A DNA stretch of 64,000 bases from assembly GCA_934675205.1 (NCBI GenBank), contig CAKUPQ010000004.1, positions 62,001 through 126,000 of the forward strand. Reading direction: 5' to 3'. Below the pieces are notes generated by a model that was not told the origin of the DNA, ran no database searches, and saw only the letters and a program-made list of their open reading frames with translations. Shown here piece after piece: positions 32,215 to 40,951 of the stretch. The stretch is from an uncultured Flavobacteriaceae bacterium. GTDB lineage: Bacteria; Bacteroidota; Bacteroidia; Flavobacteriales; Flavobacteriaceae. Position numbers and translations under genes: made by a program. Each line of letters begins with the position of its first letter. The stretch's first letter is position 1.

Positions 32215-33387
32215 ATGAACGACTTTCTAAAATATCAAGCTCAAACCTCTAAATTTCCGTTAGGAATCAAAGTTTCTCATGCCAAAGGCTCTTATATTTA
32301 TGATACCAATGGAGGAAAACACCTTGATTTTGTAGCAGGAGTTTCGGCTTGTACGTTAGGACATTGTCATCCAAGAGTAGTTGAGGCTATTGAAAAACAA
32401 ACCCAAACCTATATGCATGTGATGGTCTATGGAGAGTACTCTCAAAGCCCAGCTGTTGAATTTTGTAAGTTATTGGCAGAAAACCTTCCCTATCCACTCA
32501 AAAAAACCTATTTGGTAAATTCTGGAACCGAAGCTACCGAAGGTTCGATAAAACTCGCTCGTAGAGTTACCGGACGAAGTGAAATCATTTCGATGAACAA
32601 TGCCTATCACGGAAATACCATGGGCTCGATGAGTGTGATGAATTACAAAGAACGAAAAGCACCGTTTTTGCCATTGATTCCGGGTATTAAGTTTATTGAT
32701 TTTAACGATGAATCACAACTGGAGCAAATTACCGAAAAAACTGCAGCAGTAATTTTAGAAAGTATTCAAGGTGGAGCAGGGTTTATTCAGCCACAAAATG
32801 ATTATTTCAAAAAAGTCCGTCAAAGATGTACAGAAGTTGGTGCATTGATGATTGTGGACGAAATTCAACCTGGATTTGGAAGAACCGGAAAATTATTTGG
32901 ATTTGAAAATTATGGTGCTGTACCTGATATCATTACCATCGGAAAAGGAATGGCAAGCGGAATGCCATGCGGAGCTTTCGTTTCTTCCGAAGAAATGATG
33001 GATACTCTTTCGGACAATCCGAAATTAGGACATATTACCACTTTCGGGGGAAACCCCGTAATTGCCTCTGCGAGTTTAGCTACGCTAAAAGAAGTTTTAG
33101 AATCGGATTTGATACCTCAAACTCTCGAAAAAGAAAAACTTTTCAGAGAATTATTAGTACATCCGCTTATAAAAGAAATAAGAGGAAAAGGACTGATGCT
33201 TGCCCTTATTACCGAAAGTGAAGAAATTACAAACGAAATCATCTTGCGTTGCAAAGACAAAGGACTAATTTTGTTTTGGTTGTTATTTGAGAAAAAAGCC
33301 GTACGAATCACTCCTCCTCTAACCATTTCGAAAGATGAAATCAGAGAGGGTTGTAGAATTATTTTGGAAGTGTTTGATGAGATATAA
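32215..33387 (+). CDS. class III (PLP-dependent) aminotransferase
   Basis: 390 residues of fold-type I aminotransferase: VNSGTEATEGSIKLARRVTGRSEI (about 100-124), MNNAYHGNTMGSMSV, VDEIQPGFGRTGKLFGFE (about 215-233), and the Schiff-base lysine in TIGKGMASGMPCGAF (about 243-257). Relatives are annotated as aspartate aminotransferase family or acetylornithine/GABA-like transaminases; the exact amine donor is not decidable. A dispersed repeat lies directly after it. Confidence 0.88.
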   Translation: MNDFLKYQAQTSKFPLGIKVSHAKGSYIYDTNGGKHLDFVAGVSACTLGHCHPRVVEAIEKQTQTYMHVMVYGEYSQSPAVEFCKLLAENLPYPLKKTYLVNSGTEATEGSIKLARRVTGRSEIISMNNAYHGNTMGSMSVMNYKERKAPFLPLIPGIKFIDFNDESQLEQITEKTAAVILESIQGGAGFIQPQNDYFKKVRQRCTEVGALMIVDEIQPGFGRTGKLFGFENYGAVPDIITIGKGMASGMPCGAFVSSEEMMDTLSDNPKLGHITTFGGNPVIASASLATLKEVLESDLIPQTLEKEKLFRELLVHPLIKEIRGKGLMLALITESEEITNEIILRCKDKGLILFWLLFEKKAVRITPPLTISKDEIREGCRIILEVFDEI

Positions 33388-33395
33388 AGTTTCTG

Positions 33396-33491
33396 CCATT
33401 GCGAACGAAACATAGTGGAGTGTGGCAATCTAAAAAAATGAGATTGCCTGCCTGTCGGCAGACAGGCTTCGTCGTTCCTCCTCGCAATGAC
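33396..33491. repeat. dispersed palindromic repeat with nested hairpin insert
   Basis: The ends CCATTGCGAACGAAAC and TCCTCGCAATGAC match the 5722-5818 element. Within the right arm, between GATTGC and TTCG, about 20 extra bases form the hairpin CCTGTC-GGCA-GACAGG (33451-33466), the same as at 11696-11711. It lies between convergent genes and may end transcription from both sides. Confidence 0.7.
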
Positions 33492-33538
33492 ACAGATAGT
33501 TCTTTCAACCACCCCCCAACACTCAGCCTTATACCGAT

Positions 33539-35104
33539 TTACTTCGCAATATTTACTGCTCTTGTTTCTCGGATTACGGTAACTTTTACTTGTCCCGGAT
33601 AGGTCATTTCGGTTTGGATTTTTTGTGAAATCTCAAACGAAAGATTTGCTGCTTTTTCGTCTGAAACTTTTTCACTTTCCACAAGCACACGAAGTTCACG
33701 TCCTGCCTGAATAGCATACGCATTTTTCACTCCTTGGAATCCATAAGCGATGTTTTCTAAATCTTTCAAACGTTGAATATACGAATCCAAAACTTGTCTT
33801 CTTGCTCCTGGTCTTGCTCCCGAAATCGCATCACAAACCTGAACAATCGGAGAAAGTAAACTTGTCATCTCGATTTCATCGTGGTGTGCTCCGATAGCAT
33901 TGCAGACTTCGGGTTTCTCTCCATATTTTTCAGCCCATTGCATTCCGAGAATTGCGTGAGGAAGTTCACTTTCCGTTTCGGGAACTTTTCCTATATCGTG
34001 CAATAATCCTGCTCTTTTAGCCATTTTTGCATTCAATCCTAATTCAGCTGCCATAATTCCACACAATTTAGCAACCTCACGGGAGTGATGTAATAAATTT
34101 TGTCCGTAAGACGAACGATACTTCATTCTACCTACAATTTTGATAAGTTCAGGATGTAATCCGTGGATACCCAAATCAATTACTGTACGTTTTCCGACTT
34201 CGATGATTTCGTCATCAATCTGTTTAGCTGTTTTGGCAACCACTTCTTCGATTCTTGCAGGGTGAATACGTCCGTCCGTAACCAATTTATGAAGTGCTAA
34301 CCTTGCGATTTCTCTACGAACAGGGTCAAAACACGAAAGAATAATTGCCTCCGGAGTATCATCTACGATGATTTCAACTCCTGTTGCAGCTTCTAAAGCT
34401 CGGATATTTCTTCCTTCACGTCCGATAATTCGACCTTTTACATCATCAGATTCGATATTGAAAACCGAAACACAGTTTTCGACAGCCTCTTCCGTTCCCA
34501 CTCTCTGAATGGTATTGATAACTACCTTTTTAGCCTCTTGTTGAGCTGTTAGTTTTGCTTCTTCCAACGTACTTTGAATGAAAGACATCGCTTCGGTTTT
34601 AGCCTCATTTTTCAGGCTTTCCATCAACTGTTCTTTAGCATCTTCAGCAGAAAGTCCTGCAATCACTTCGAGTTGTTCAACCTGACTTTTGTGGATTTTT
34701 TCGACTTCTTCCTGCTTTTTTTCAAGCATCACCAATCGGTTGTCGTAATCAGTTGTTTTTCTTTCTATTTCTTCGTTTAGCTTTTTGTTTTTTGCTAATT
34801 CGTTCGAAACTTGGGACTCCTTATCACGAGTGCGTTTTTCGGCTTCTGCCATTTTTTTCTCCCGATTCAAGATCACTTGTTCGTGCTCGGCTTTCAGCTC
34901 AATAAATTTTTCTTTTGCCTGAAAAATTTTGTCTTTTTTGATGGCTTCCGATTCGATTTTAGCTTCTTTCAGTATCGAACCAGCCTCTTTTTTTGCGTTT
35001 TTAATATAGCTCGAAGCATTGCTTTTTTCCAAGTATTTTGCTACTGCAAAACCCAAAACCAATCCGACTACCGAGCAACCAATTATTAATAATGTACTGT
35101 CCAT
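33539..35104 (-). CDS. rny: ribonuclease Y
   Basis: 521 residues. An N-terminal membrane anchor ([18 protein letters not shown], 5-22) is followed by a long coiled coil (about 30-170), a KH domain ([26 protein letters not shown], about 222-247), and an HD domain ([26 protein letters not shown], about 340-380). Endoribonuclease that starts mRNA decay at the inner face of the membrane. It is the last gene of the zapA/6S/rny cluster. Confidence 0.97.
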   Translation of the reverse strand: MDSTLLIIGCSVVGLVLGFAVAKYLEKSNASSYIKNAKKEAGSILKEAKIESEAIKKDKIFQAKEKFIELKAEHEQVILNREKKMAEAEKRTRDKESQVSNELAKNKKLNEEIERKTTDYDNRLVMLEKKQEEVEKIHKSQVEQLEVIAGLSAEDAKEQLMESLKNEAKTEAMSFIQSTLEEAKLTAQQEAKKVVINTIQRVGTEEAVENCVSVFNIESDDVKGRIIGREGRNIRALEAATGVEIIVDDTPEAIILSCFDPVRREIARLALHKLVTDGRIHPARIEEVVAKTAKQIDDEIIEVGKRTVIDLGIHGLHPELIKIVGRMKYRSSYGQNLLHHSREVAKLCGIMAAELGLNAKMAKRAGLLHDIGKVPETESELPHAILGMQWAEKYGEKPEVCNAIGAHHDEIEMTSLLSPIVQVCDAISGARPGARRQVLDSYIQRLKDLENIAYGFQGVKNAYAIQAGRELRVLVESEKVSDEKAANLSFEISQKIQTEMTYPGQVKVTVIRETRAVNIAK

Positions 35105-35140
35105 TTTTTGTTAATTTCTGTAAAGTGTTTATATAAAAAA

Positions 35141-35299
35141 GCCTGTACCAGGATTGATTGAATAAACTCGTAAAGACAAGTTTTAGGCTAACTTGCAGGT
35201 CAAATTTCTGTTCCGAAAACAGCTTATTTTTGCTACAACGATTCACCTATTTTAATTTGTAAGTGTTGAGTTTATCAATAATAAAATCCTAATACAGGC
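35141..35299 (-). ncRNA. ssrS: 6S-like RNA candidate between zapA and rny
   Basis: The ends are strongly complementary: 35141-35155 (GCCTGTACCAGGATT) pairs with 35285-35299, and the pairing continues past a small bulge (ATTGAATAAACTC against its complement near 35268-35280). The interior forms small hairpins (CAAGTT/AACTTG, CTGTT/AACAG) around a large unpaired middle. A rod closed at both ends with a central bubble at about 159 nt, downstream of zapA on the same strand, is what 6S RNA looks like, also in Flavobacteriia (Rfam 6S-Flavo). It would bind RNA polymerase holoenzyme in stationary phase. No separate promoter was found, so processing from the zapA transcript is possible. Confidence 0.65.
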
Positions 35300-35314
35300 A
35301 GTGTTTACTTATAT

Positions 35315-35611
35315 TTAAGAACGTTCGAGATACTTGGTCAAAAGCTCGTTTATCGCAACAATCTTGTTTTGAGTATCCTCGCTTACCGATACGGTATCTA
35401 TTGTTTTTTGTTCGATTTGAGAGGCAAACTGCAAAGCACACATTGCAAGTACGTCTTGCTTGTCTCTGACCGCATAATTTTGCTCAAACTGCTTAATCAT
35501 AGCATCAATCTTCTTGGAAGCCGTTCGAAGTGCTTCTTCTTGAGCATAATCCACATTTAGCGGATACACTCGATCTGCGATTGATATTTTGATTTTCAGT
35601 TTTTCACTCAT
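35315..35611 (-). CDS. zapA: cell division protein ZapA
   Basis: 98 residues. The FtsZ-binding N-terminal domain reads KIKISIADRVYPLNVDYAQEEALRTASKKIDAMIKQF, followed by the long C-terminal helix for tetramerisation (KQDVLAMCALQFASQIEQK). It promotes FtsZ filament bundling at the division site. It lies 2 bases after the coiled-coil gene upstream and before the 6S-like RNA. Confidence 0.9.
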   Translation of the reverse strand: MSEKLKIKISIADRVYPLNVDYAQEEALRTASKKIDAMIKQFEQNYAVRDKQDVLAMCALQFASQIEQKTIDTVSVSEDTQNKIVAINELLTKYLERS

Positions 35612-35613
35612 TG

Positions 35614-35904
35614 TTAATCAGAAAGTTGTGCTACACAATAATCAATTTCTCTAATTATCGAATTTATTCTAATTTTAGTTTCTCTTTTAAAATCTTCACT
35701 GCCAAGCAATGCGTTTGCTGTTTTCAGAGATTCGATTTGATTGTTCAGATTTTCGATTTCTGTTTCGGTCTGACGAAATCTGTCCTGATAAAACGACAAT
35801 TCGGAACGTAAGGCATCATTTGCTTTTTCCAAATTGTCCGTCTTGAAAATCATTTTTTTGATTTTTCTTTCAAGCTCATCAACAATCTTTACAATATCAC
35901 TCAT
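35614..35904 (-). CDS. small coiled-coil protein upstream of zapA
   Basis: 96 residues, almost wholly coiled coil (residues about 5-70; VDELERKIKKMIFKTDNLEKA, EIENLNNQIESLKTANAL), with a short C-terminal region ending EIDYCVAQLSD. The family regularly precedes zapA in Bacteroidota; a ZapB-like role in division is plausible from context only. The stop and the zapA start are 2 bases apart. Confidence 0.8.
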   Translation of the reverse strand: MSDIVKIVDELERKIKKMIFKTDNLEKANDALRSELSFYQDRFRQTETEIENLNNQIESLKTANALLGSEDFKRETKIRINSIIREIDYCVAQLSD

Positions 35905-35928
35905 AAAAACAATTCACATTGCGATTTA

Positions 35929-35959
35929 CAAAATTACAATTTTAGCACTTAATCTACAA
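35929..35959 (-). promoter_or_regulatory. promoter of the coiled-coil/zapA/6S/rny cluster
   Basis: The minus strand has TTG (35959-35957), 20 bases, then TAATTTTG (35936-35929), an exact -33/-7 pair, 25 bases before the first start codon. Confidence 0.65.
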
Positions 35960-36049
35960 TTTTTTCCCGTTAAATATTTCAGATTTCATTATTAGGTCCT
36001 TTTCAGAAAAAATATTTTGAGCTAACAAGTTAAATTTTCGACAATTAAG

Positions 36050-36082
36050 TTTGAGAATATGGTTTTTTAATTCGTATATTTG
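36050..36082 (+). promoter_or_regulatory. promoter of the HU-like gene
   Basis: TTTG (36050-36053), 21 bases, TATATTTG (36075-36082): a full consensus Bacteroidota promoter 39 bases before the start codon. Confidence 0.75.
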
Positions 36083-36121
36083 CAACCCAAAAAATAATTA
36101 ACACTTTAATAATATATCAAA

Positions 36122-36433
36122 ATGACAAAAGCTGATATCGTAGCGAAAATATCCGGAAAATTAGGATTAGAAAAAAACGAAGTACAAGCTACCGTAGAAT
36201 CATTTATGGAGGAAGTTAAAACTTCGTTAGAGGCAGGAAACAACGTTTATTTAAGAGGTTTCGGAAGTTTCATCATCAAAACAAGAGCCGAAAAAACAGG
36301 AAGAAACATCTCTAAAAACACCACTATCAAAATTCCTGCTCACAACATTCCCGCTTTCAAACCTGCAAAAACTTTTGTAGAAACCGTGAAAAACAACACG
36401 AAAGTAAAAGCCAAAAAAGTATCAGTAAGCTAA
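36122..36433 (+). CDS. HU/IHF family DNA-binding protein
   Basis: 103 residues. The HU fold starts MTKADIVAKISGKLGLEKNE, with the beta-arm sequence GFGSFIIKTRAEKTGRNISKNTTIKIPAHNIPAFKPAK (about 46-84), including the GRNP-like intercalating tip altered to GRNISKN. A short Lys-rich tail follows. It bends DNA and organises the nucleoid. It has a strong promoter. The 30-aa ribosomal peptide gene follows 31 bases downstream. Confidence 0.93.
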   Translation: MTKADIVAKISGKLGLEKNEVQATVESFMEEVKTSLEAGNNVYLRGFGSFIIKTRAEKTGRNISKNTTIKIPAHNIPAFKPAKTFVETVKNNTKVKAKKVSVS

Positions 36434-36464
36434 AAATATTCATTAACCGAAAATATAACAGATT

Positions 36465-36557
36465 ATGCCAAACGGTAAAAAAAGAAAAAGACATAAGATA
36501 GCGACTCACAAACGTAAAAAACGCTCAAGAGCAAATCGTCACAAAAAGAAAAAGTAG
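36465..36557 (+). CDS. 30-aa AURKAIP1/COX24-type basic ribosomal peptide (bS22-like)
   Basis: ATG at 36465, TAG at 36555-36557. The peptide is MPNGKKRKRHKIATHKRKKR followed by SRANRHKKKK, 60 percent Lys/Arg/His. It matches the short Bacteroidota proteins annotated as AURKAIP1/COX24 domain, related to mitochondrial mS38 and mycobacterial bS22, which sit at the small subunit's decoding side. It is between HU and RNase E/G genes, as is common in this phylum, and ends in a terminator stem. Too short for most gene finders. Confidence 0.85.
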   Translation: MPNGKKRKRHKIATHKRKKRSRANRHKKKK

Positions 36558-36575
36558 TCTAGTACTACTTTTTCG
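36548..36575 (+). terminator. intrinsic terminator overlapping the 30-aa gene's stop
   Basis: GAAAAAGTAGT (36548-36558) pairs with ACTACTTTTTC (36564-36574) on a 5-base loop. The left arm contains the last Lys codons and the stop codon. Confidence 0.55.
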
Positions 36576-36721
36576 GCTTTATTTTTGAAACTGTTTAATA
36601 CAGTTTCTACGTTCTTTGAAATGGGTTCAAGACGATTTTCGCTTGTACCTTCGGGTTAAATACCTGTAAAAAATTACTAATCCATCTGGACTTTTTTGAG
36701 TTCGGATAAAAATTTACAGCA

Positions 36722-38278
36722 ATGAATAAAGAATTGATTATAAGAACAGATTCTGATGCGGTAGATTTTGCCTTATTAAAAGATGGAAAACTAATAGAAT
36801 TACACAAAGAAGAAGACAAACAGGACACAGGAAATTCGTTTAATGTCGGAGATATTTTTCTGGCTAAAATCCGCAAACCTGTCGCAGGACTTAATGCTGC
36901 ATTCGTAAATGTAGGACACGAAAAAGATGCGTTCCTCCATTATCATGATTTAGGCCCTAACCTACTTTCTTTGATGAAATTCATAAAACTTGTAAGCACA
37001 GGTAAAACAAAAGATTTCTCACTCAAAAACTTTGTTTTCGAGAAAACAATCGACAAAGACGGAACAATTACGGACGTATTGAGTGCCAATCAGTCAATTT
37101 TGGTGCAGGTGGTCAAAGAACCCATCTCAACCAAAGGGCCTCGTATCAGCTCCGAACTTTCTCTTGCAGGAAGATATGTTGTGTTGATTCCTTTTTCGGA
37201 CAAAGTTTCTATTTCACAAAAAATAGAATCCAAAGAAGAAAAAGACCGACTCAAACGCCTAGTACAATCCATTAAGCCAAAAGGTTTCGGAGTAATTATC
37301 AGAACTGTGGCAGAGGGTAAAAAAGTTGCAGAACTCGATAAAGACCTGCAAAACCTCTTCAACAAATGGATTTCAATGAGCAAACTGATTCCCGTTGCAC
37401 ATCAACCGTCAAAGGTTTTAGGAGAAGTAAACAGAGCTTCGTCTATTTTGAGAGATGTATTCAACGATTCGTTTACGGGCATTCACATAGATGATGAAGA
37501 TTTGTACTATCAGACCAAAGAATATTTACAGGAAATTGCTCCTGAAAAGGTTTCGATTGTCAAGCATTATCAGTCCAAAGAACTTCCGTTATTCGAGAAA
37601 TACCATATCGAAAGACAAATCAAAACCTCTTTCGGACGTACGGTTTCGATGAGTAAAGGAGCTTATTTGGTTATTGAGCACACAGAAGCGTTGCACGTTA
37701 TTGACGTGAATAGCGGAAACCGTTCGAACAAAGCTCAGAATCAAGAAGAAACTGCTTTGGAAGTCAATATGATTGCGGCTTCCGAAATTGCAAGACAGCT
37801 TCGTTTGAGAGATATGGGAGGAATCATCGTTGTCGATTTCATTGATATGCATGACGTAGAAAATCGCAAAAAGTTATATGATTTTTTACGAGAAGAAATG
37901 AGTGATGACAAAGCAAAGCACAAGATTTTACCTCCGAGTAAATTCGGGCTTATTCAGATAACAAGACAAAGGGTACGTCCTGAAGTAAATATTAAAACTG
38001 AGGAAGCTGACCCGAATAACTCGAACGGAGAAATCGTAGCTCCGATTCTGATTATCGACAAAATCAGGACCGATTTAGAAAGCATTGTGCAGAATCACAA
38101 AAAGGTAATTCTCAACGTACACCCTTTTGTAGCTGCATACCTAACCAAAGGTTTTCCGTCCTTACGTTCAAAATGGTTTTTTGAATTTAAAAAATGGATA
38201 AAAATTATACCTCGTGATGCTTACACGTATTTAGAATACCATTTCTTTGATGAAAAAGGAAATGAAATTACCGATTAG
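36722..38278 (+). CDS. ribonuclease E/G
   Basis: 518 residues, RNase G-like length. An S1 domain lies in residues about 37-130 (FNVGDIFLAKIRKPVAGLNAAFVNVGHEKDAFLHYHDLG), followed by the RNase H-like catalytic core with the metal-binding aspartates in LHVIDVNSG and GGIIVVDFIDM, and the C-terminal zinc-link/small domain. There is no long degradosome-scaffold tail. It cleaves single-stranded AU-rich RNA in rRNA maturation and mRNA decay; cytosolic. It is preceded by HU and the ribosomal peptide and ends in a strong terminator. Confidence 0.95.
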   Translation: MNKELIIRTDSDAVDFALLKDGKLIELHKEEDKQDTGNSFNVGDIFLAKIRKPVAGLNAAFVNVGHEKDAFLHYHDLGPNLLSLMKFIKLVSTGKTKDFSLKNFVFEKTIDKDGTITDVLSANQSILVQVVKEPISTKGPRISSELSLAGRYVVLIPFSDKVSISQKIESKEEKDRLKRLVQSIKPKGFGVIIRTVAEGKKVAELDKDLQNLFNKWISMSKLIPVAHQPSKVLGEVNRASSILRDVFNDSFTGIHIDDEDLYYQTKEYLQEIAPEKVSIVKHYQSKELPLFEKYHIERQIKTSFGRTVSMSKGAYLVIEHTEALHVIDVNSGNRSNKAQNQEETALEVNMIAASEIARQLRLRDMGGIIVVDFIDMHDVENRKKLYDFLREEMSDDKAKHKILPPSKFGLIQITRQRVRPEVNIKTEEADPNNSNGEIVAPILIIDKIRTDLESIVQNHKKVILNVHPFVAAYLTKGFPSLRSKWFFEFKKWIKIIPRDAYTYLEYHFFDEKGNEITD

Positions 38279-38281
38279 AAC

Positions 38282-38318
38282 AAAAAAACGCTTATCAGAA
38301 ATGATAGGCGTTTTTTAT
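38282..38318 (+). terminator. intrinsic terminator of the RNase E/G gene
   Basis: AACGCTTATCA (38287-38297) pairs with TGATAGGCGTT (38302-38312) with a GAAA tetraloop and one wobble, followed by a T run. Confidence 0.85.
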
Positions 38319-38397
38319 TGGTTGTTAGTTGTCGGTTATTGGTTAATAGTTTTGGGCATTGATATTGATTTTGCCATTAATATTGCCAAACTAAAAA
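38319..38397. repeat. short dispersed repeat GGTTGTTAGTTGTCGGTTATTGG
   Basis: An 80-base gap with two near-copies of GGTTATTGGTTAATAG-type sequence; non-coding filler of the kind common between flavobacterial genes. Confidence 0.35.
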
Positions 38398-39684
38398 CTA
38401 CTCATCAGGTGTTATTTCTTTGACTAAAACTTTATCAATCTTAATTCCGTCCATATCCATTATTTCAAGCTCAAAGCGATTCCATTGCAACTTTTCTCCT
38501 TCTTTCGGGATATGACCTAATTCTGTGATGATAAGTCCGCTTACGGTTGTTACATTAAAATTCGGAATCAAATCATCAAGTTCAAAATACGTCAAAAAGT
38601 CGTGTAAGGAATAATGTCCGTCCACAAGCCAAGAACCGTCTTCTCTTTGAGTGAGCTGAAATTCGTCCTGATAAAAATCGGCTGCATCCCCCACAAGAGC
38701 TTCCAAAATGTCATTCAGCGTAATAATTCCTTGGATTACTCCATATTCATCAGTAACCAAAGCATAGTGAATTTTCGACTTTTTGAAAGCCTCCAAAGCA
38801 CTATAAGCTGAAGTATGCTCAATAAAATAAGCAGGTTCGTTCAGTATTTCTCTCAGGCTGAATTCCGATTTTTTCTCAAAATTGGCAAATAAATCTTTCA
38901 GATTTACAACTCCGACCAATTCGTCAAGATTATCATTTGAACAAACAGGATAAATTGAGTGGATTTCGTCAAGAATGGTTTCTTTGATTTCGTCTAAAGA
39001 ATCATCAAGCGAAAGATAGACAATCGAATTTCGGTGGGTCATCAGAGAGTTGATTTTACGGTCTCCGATATGAAAAACCCGCTCCACTATATCTTGTTCG
39101 ATTTCCTGAACCTCTCCTCCTTCTGTTCCCTCTTTGATGATGGCTTTGATTTCTTCTTCGGTTACTTTTCCGTCTGTATTCGGTTTGATTCTCAATATTT
39201 TTAACAGCATTTCGGTTGAAGTTGTAAGCAACCAAATAAAAGGGGCTGTAATTACCGAGATAAACCGCATTGGTAAAGCAATCGCTTTAGCAATAGTTTC
39301 AGGATAAGTAAGTCCAATTCGTTTCGGAACCAATTCCCCTAAAACCAATGTGAAAAATGTTACAAAAATTACAATTATAGTTACTGCAAGAGATTTTGAA
39401 TAAGGTGTTAAAATTGGTGATTTTTCCAAAAACAGCTGTAAGTCAGCTGTTATAGCCTCTCCCGAATAAATACCGGTCAAAATACCGATAAGTGTAATTC
39501 CTATTTGAACTGTAGAGAGAAATTTGTTTGGAGAATTTGCTAAATCAAGTGCCGTTTTAGCACTTGAGCTTCCTTTTTTAGCTTCGCTCTCTAACCTACT
39601 CTTTCGAGAAGAAATCAGAGCAATTTCGGACATCGAAAATACTCCATTAAGCAATATAAGCAATAATATAATTATAATTTCCAT
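38398..39684 (-). CDS. CNNM/HlyC-CorC family membrane protein
   Basis: 428 residues. DUF21/CNNM transmembrane domain in residues 1-200 (four hydrophobic segments; SMSEIALISSRKSRLE near the start), a CBS pair at about 215-335 (VYLSLDDSLDEIKETILDEIHSIYPV, YALVTDEYGVIQGIITLNDILEALVG), and a C-terminal CorC_HlyC domain (about 345-425; TVSGLIITELGHIP). These proteins are linked to magnesium/cobalt efflux; the CBS pair probably senses adenine nucleotides. It ends 4 bases from hpt-adk, same direction. Confidence 0.92.
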   Translation of the reverse strand: MEIIIILLLILLNGVFSMSEIALISSRKSRLESEAKKGSSSAKTALDLANSPNKFLSTVQIGITLIGILTGIYSGEAITADLQLFLEKSPILTPYSKSLAVTIIVIFVTFFTLVLGELVPKRIGLTYPETIAKAIALPMRFISVITAPFIWLLTTSTEMLLKILRIKPNTDGKVTEEEIKAIIKEGTEGGEVQEIEQDIVERVFHIGDRKINSLMTHRNSIVYLSLDDSLDEIKETILDEIHSIYPVCSNDNLDELVGVVNLKDLFANFEKKSEFSLREILNEPAYFIEHTSAYSALEAFKKSKIHYALVTDEYGVIQGIITLNDILEALVGDAADFYQDEFQLTQREDGSWLVDGHYSLHDFLTYFELDDLIPNFNVTTVSGLIITELGHIPKEGEKLQWNRFELEIMDMDGIKIDKVLVKEITPDE

Positions 39685-39688
39685 GGGG

Positions 39689-40828
39689 TTATTTGTCTAT
39701 AAAATCGTCTATAATACTACTTAACCTTCGGGTAACTTCTTCGATGGTTCCGATTCCGTTTACCGAATAAAACAAGTTTTTGTGGCTATAATAATCAATC
39801 AGAGGAGCTGTTTTTTCGTTGTATTCGTCATAGCGATTTCTGATTTTGTTTTCGTCTTGGTCATCTGCTCTTCCGCTTGTTTTTCCTCTTTCTAAAAGGC
39901 GTTGGATCAGGATTTCGTCATCTGCTTCTAAGGCAACCGTAGCGGTTACTTGCCAACCTTTGGTGGCTAAGAATTGATCTAAAGCTTCGGCTTGAGCTAT
40001 TGTTCTTGGGAATCCGTCGAACAAGAATCCAGTGGCTTGGAGGTTTTTTTCGACTTCGTCTTGCAACATTTTGATGGTTAACTCGTCAGGAACTAAATCA
40101 CCTCTATCCATAAAAGCCTTGGCTTGTTGTCCTAATTCTGTGTTGTTTTTGAGGTTATATCTGAACACATCTCCTGTCGAAATATGTACCAGGTTATATT
40201 TTTCTTTTAAGAATTCTGCTTGTGTTCCTTTTCCTGCTCCCGGTTTCCCAAATAAAACTATGTTAATCATTGTGTTAGAATTTAGTGTGTTATTATTTTT
40301 TTCTGCAAGTTGGTAAACCTCCGATAAATTTCTTCCGTGTTCGTCATAATCCAAACCATACCCGACAATAAATTTATTCGGAATTTCCATTCCGATATAA
40401 TCTATCTTAATATCTTTTGTATAGGCTTCGGGCTTGAAAAATAAGGTTGCAAATTTGAGAGATTTCACTTGTTTGTCTTCAAAAAGTTTTTTGAGTGTAA
40501 CAAGCGTATTTCCCGTGTCGATAATATCCTCCAAAACGATAACCGTTCTGTTTTTTACCTCAACACCTAATCCGATAAGTTCGTTGATTTTTCCTGTGGA
40601 AGATGTTCCCTCGTACGAAGAAAGTTTAATAAATGACAGTTCACAAGGCTTTTTGTAATGTTTCATAAAATCAGAAACAAACATAAAAGAGCCGTTGAGA
40701 ACTCCTATAAATATGGGGACTTCTTCATCAATATCATCAGCTATTTCTTGTGCCATTTTGGCAACAGCACTATCAATCTGATTAGCTGACAGAAAAGGAA
40801 CAAAATTTTTGTCGTGTATGCGAATCAA
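39689..40828 (-). CDS. adk: Hpt-Adk fusion: hypoxanthine phosphoribosyltransferase plus adenylate kinase
   Basis: 379 residues with two enzymes in one frame. Residues 1-175: phosphoribosyltransferase with the PRPP loop VIVLEDIIDTGNTL (96-109; Glu100-Asp101) and IKLSSYEGTSSTG. Residues 187-379: adenylate kinase with P-loop GKPGAGKGT (194-202), GDLVPDELT, FDGFPRTIAQAEALD, and the LID region GRADDQDENKIRNRYDEY. There is no LID zinc cysteine. The Asn-rich linker (KNNNTLNSN, 177-185) joins them, and a Met at 187 would permit internal start of Adk alone. The combination couples purine salvage (IMP/GMP) to AMP/ADP interconversion. Confidence 0.95.
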   Translation of the reverse strand: MIRIHDKNFVPFLSANQIDSAVAKMAQEIADDIDEEVPIFIGVLNGSFMFVSDFMKHYKKPCELSFIKLSSYEGTSSTGKINELIGLGVEVKNRTVIVLEDIIDTGNTLVTLKKLFEDKQVKSLKFATLFFKPEAYTKDIKIDYIGMEIPNKFIVGYGLDYDEHGRNLSEVYQLAEKNNNTLNSNTMINIVLFGKPGAGKGTQAEFLKEKYNLVHISTGDVFRYNLKNNTELGQQAKAFMDRGDLVPDELTIKMLQDEVEKNLQATGFLFDGFPRTIAQAEALDQFLATKGWQVTATVALEADDEILIQRLLERGKTSGRADDQDENKIRNRYDEYNEKTAPLIDYYSHKNLFYSVNGIGTIEEVTRRLSSIIDDFIDK

Positions 40829-40889
40829 TTTTCGTAAAGATTTACAATCTATGCAAATATACTAAAAACACTTTATATAAATAATAAAA

Positions 40890-40921
40890 TTTTCAATGGT
40901 TTATAAAAAAGGTTATCTTTG
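40890..40921 (+). promoter_or_regulatory. promoter of the T9SS LRR gene
   Basis: TTTC (40890-40893), 20 bases, TATCTTTG (40914-40921). The -7 is perfect, and the -33 has one mismatch. Confidence 0.5.
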
Positions 40922-40951
40922 GCTTACTAAACACATTTTATTCATAAAATT

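Noticed and set aside
32215..33387. Calling this gene argD or a second rocD
   Set aside because: It is a class III aminotransferase, but there are no arginine-pathway neighbours and the sequence differs from the window's ornithine aminotransferase, so a specific name is not supported.
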